A stretch of DNA of 64,000 nucleotides from Catenuloplanes niger (GTDB lineage Bacteria > Actinomycetota > Actinomycetes > Mycobacteriales > Micromonosporaceae). Shown here piece by piece: positions 62,865 to 64,000 of this stretch. The stretch covers positions 5,031,001-5,095,000 of the forward strand of contig NZ_JAVDYC010000001.1 of assembly GCF_031458255.1 (NCBI RefSeq). Reading direction: 5' to 3'. The notes beneath the pieces were generated by a model. The model had not been told where the DNA came from, did no database searches, and saw only the letters and a program-made list of their open reading frames with translations. A program made the position numbers and the translations under genes. Numbering within the stretch: the first letter of the stretch is position 1; each line of letters starts with the position of its first letter.

Positions 62865-62894
62865 CGCCCCGTCGGCCACACGGCCGGCGGGGCG
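62865..62894 (+). terminator. Terminator of the FN3 gene
   Basis: CGCCCCGTCGGCC (62865-62877) pairs with GGCCGGCGGGGCG (62882-62894) with one G-U pair. It lies 17 bp after the FN3 gene stop. Confidence 0.85.
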
Positions 62895-63016
62895 TTCCGC
62901 GTCCCCGGCCGGGTCCCGGGCGCCGGAACGAGAATGAACAGCGGTTGGGCTTCCCCTGAGCTGTCGGGACATGTCAGCCTGCTCGACGGCGTACCCGCGT
63001 CCGGTCCTGAGGAGAG

Positions 63017-64000
63017 ATGGTCTTGTCTTTGTCTGGTGTTCTTCGCGGTGGCGCGGCCGTCGCGGTCGCGCTCCTGGCCACGGCCGGGTTCGGCGCTCCG
63101 GCCCGGGCCGGAGCGGCGCTGCCCACGGTGGACTACGTGGCGCTCGGCGACTCGTACGCGGCCGGCGTCGGCGCCGGGACACCGCTCGACGCCTGCCGGA
63201 ACACGGCCGGTGCCTACTCCCGGCTGTGGGCGGCCGCCGACGCGAAGCAGGTCCGGCTGACCGGTGCCGCCTGCAGTGGTGGCAAGGCGGCCGACGTGCT
63301 CACCGCGGCCGCCGCGATCAGCGACGAGACCGATCTGGTCAGCATCACGGCCGGCGCGAACGACCTGGGCGTGACCGGCGCGTTCGCGGCCTGCATGACG
63401 CCGGGCCGGGAGGCGGACTGCGCGGCGGCGCAGGCCGCGATCGAGACCGCGCTGCAGACCACGCTGCCGGCCGCGGTCGGCACCGTGCTGACCACGGTCA
63501 AGGAGAAGGCGCCGAAGGCGAAGGTCGTGCTCACCGGCTATCCGCAGCCGTTCTCGCCGGCCGGCACGTGTACCGGCCCGAACATCCCGGTGGAGATCCG
63601 GGCGCTGGGCAACCGCGTGATGGCCGGGCTGAACGCGGTGCTGGCCGCGCAGGCGAAGCTGGCCGGCGTGGCCTACGTGGACGTCGAGGACGCGTTCGCC
63701 GGTCACGAGATCTGCTCGGCGGCGCCGTGGGTGGTCGGCGTCGAGGGCCAGGCCGACGGCACGATCCTGCACCCGAACCTGGCCGGCCAGACCGAGGGTT
63801 ACCTGCCGCCGTTCACGAGGGCGGTCGGCACGCCGCAGGACGTGGCGCAGTGGATCGCGGAGCGGGACGCGCCCGCCTCGCCGTCGCCCGCGCCGACCGG
63901 GAGCGCGTCGCCGGCGCCGTCGGTCACCACCTCCGCGGTCGCGGCGCCGCCGAGGGACGACACCCCGACGCTGCCGATCACCGGTCCGGACGTGGTGCTG
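63017..64000 (+). CDS. SGNH/GDSL hydrolase with LPXTG sorting motif (cut by window end)
   Basis: This 328-codon N-terminal part has a signal peptide (GGAAVAVALLATAGFGAPARA). The SGNH blocks are complete: VDYVALGDSYAAGVG near residue 37 (nucleophile Ser), SITAGANDLG near residue 112 (Asn) and ADGTILHPNLAG near residue 252 (His). A Pro/Ala/Ser-rich spacer leads to TLPITGPD just before the window end, an LPXTG-type sortase motif. ATG 63017 is used; TTG 63023 has better spacing to GAGGAG. It is probably a cell-wall-anchored lipase or esterase. Confidence 0.85.
   Translation, partial: MVLSLSGVLRGGAAVAVALLATAGFGAPARAGAALPTVDYVALGDSYAAGVGAGTPLDACRNTAGAYSRLWAAADAKQVRLTGAACSGGKAADVLTAAAAISDETDLVSITAGANDLGVTGAFAACMTPGREADCAAAQAAIETALQTTLPAAVGTVLTTVKEKAPKAKVVLTGYPQPFSPAGTCTGPNIPVEIRALGNRVMAGLNAVLAAQAKLAGVAYVDVEDAFAGHEICSAAPWVVGVEGQADGTILHPNLAGQTEGYLPPFTRAVGTPQDVAQWIAERDAPASPSPAPTGSASPAPSVTTSAVAAPPRDDTPTLPITGPDVVL

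Overview
The window is chromosomal DNA from a very high-G+C actinomycete. Family content points to Micromonosporaceae (Actinoplanes, Catenuloplanes or a relative): a conservon-type cvnABCD operon, an actinomycete GPP34 protein, a valine/alanine-rich proteome, and many GTG or TTG starts behind GGAGG sites. The genus is inferred, not proven. No rRNA, tRNA, CRISPR array, prophage or intact insertion sequence was seen.

Layout. 0-1.4 kb: end of galE, then galK (galactose use). 1.4-6.3 kb: an ECF sigma factor with a membrane-anchored propeller partner, trpS, and a compact chain (2H phosphoesterase, YihY/BrkB protein, small acidic protein). 6.3-11.5 kb: LacI regulator, a secreted LVIVD-repeat protein, LysR regulator, a DUF305 protein and a 17-bp tandem repeat. 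12-22.9 kb: a nucleoside uptake and salvage block made of a BMP/PnrA lipoprotein, ABC ATPase, two permeases, cytidine deaminase, thymidine phosphorylase, adenosine deaminase and a uridine-kinase-like protein. 23-28 kb: the conservon, made of a NIT-HAMP sensor kinase, roadblock protein, DUF742 protein and small GTPase. 28-33 kb: a branched-chain-type binding lipoprotein, a protein that looks like a catalytically dead IS110-type RuvC domain with a long tail, and an acidic companion. 33-35 kb: PadR regulator and MFS exporter. 35.7-43.8 kb: cytochrome bd oxidase (cydAB) with cydDC, next to a BlaI/M56-peptidase pair. 43.9-49.3 kb: deoC, two aldehyde dehydrogenase genes, a glycosyltransferase and upp. 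49.4-50.6 kb: NUDIX and GPP34 proteins. 51.2-60 kb: an apparent surface-glycan cluster (PseG-like, SpsF-like, LuxE-like, LuxC-like, methyltransferase-like, aldo/keto reductase, SDR). 60-64 kb: a large FN3-repeat secreted protein and an LPXTG-type SGNH hydrolase cut by the window end.

How the genes fit together. Nucleosides are taken up by the BMP/ABC system. They are deaminated by cdd and add, phosphorolysed by deoA, and the deoxyribose phosphate is cleaved by deoC to acetaldehyde and glyceraldehyde-3-phosphate, with the neighbouring aldehyde dehydrogenases as likely acetaldehyde sinks. Upp recovers uracil. The cyd genes give a high-affinity terminal oxidase, and a CTACATGTAG palindrome upstream of cydA suggests that the adjacent BlaI-type repressor may control it.

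Most unusual elements: (1) two near-identical intercistronic mini-ORF elements, each a hairpin plus GGAGGAG joining genes by ATGA overlaps, before galK and deoA; (2) a dispersed 15-bp motif GGTAAGCAGAGCAAA in two intergenic clusters; (3) the dead IS110-like protein, which shares a C-terminal motif with the conservon kinase; (4) LuxC/LuxE homologues inside a glycan cluster with no luciferase; (5) 30-bp tandem repeats expanded in frame within cydC.
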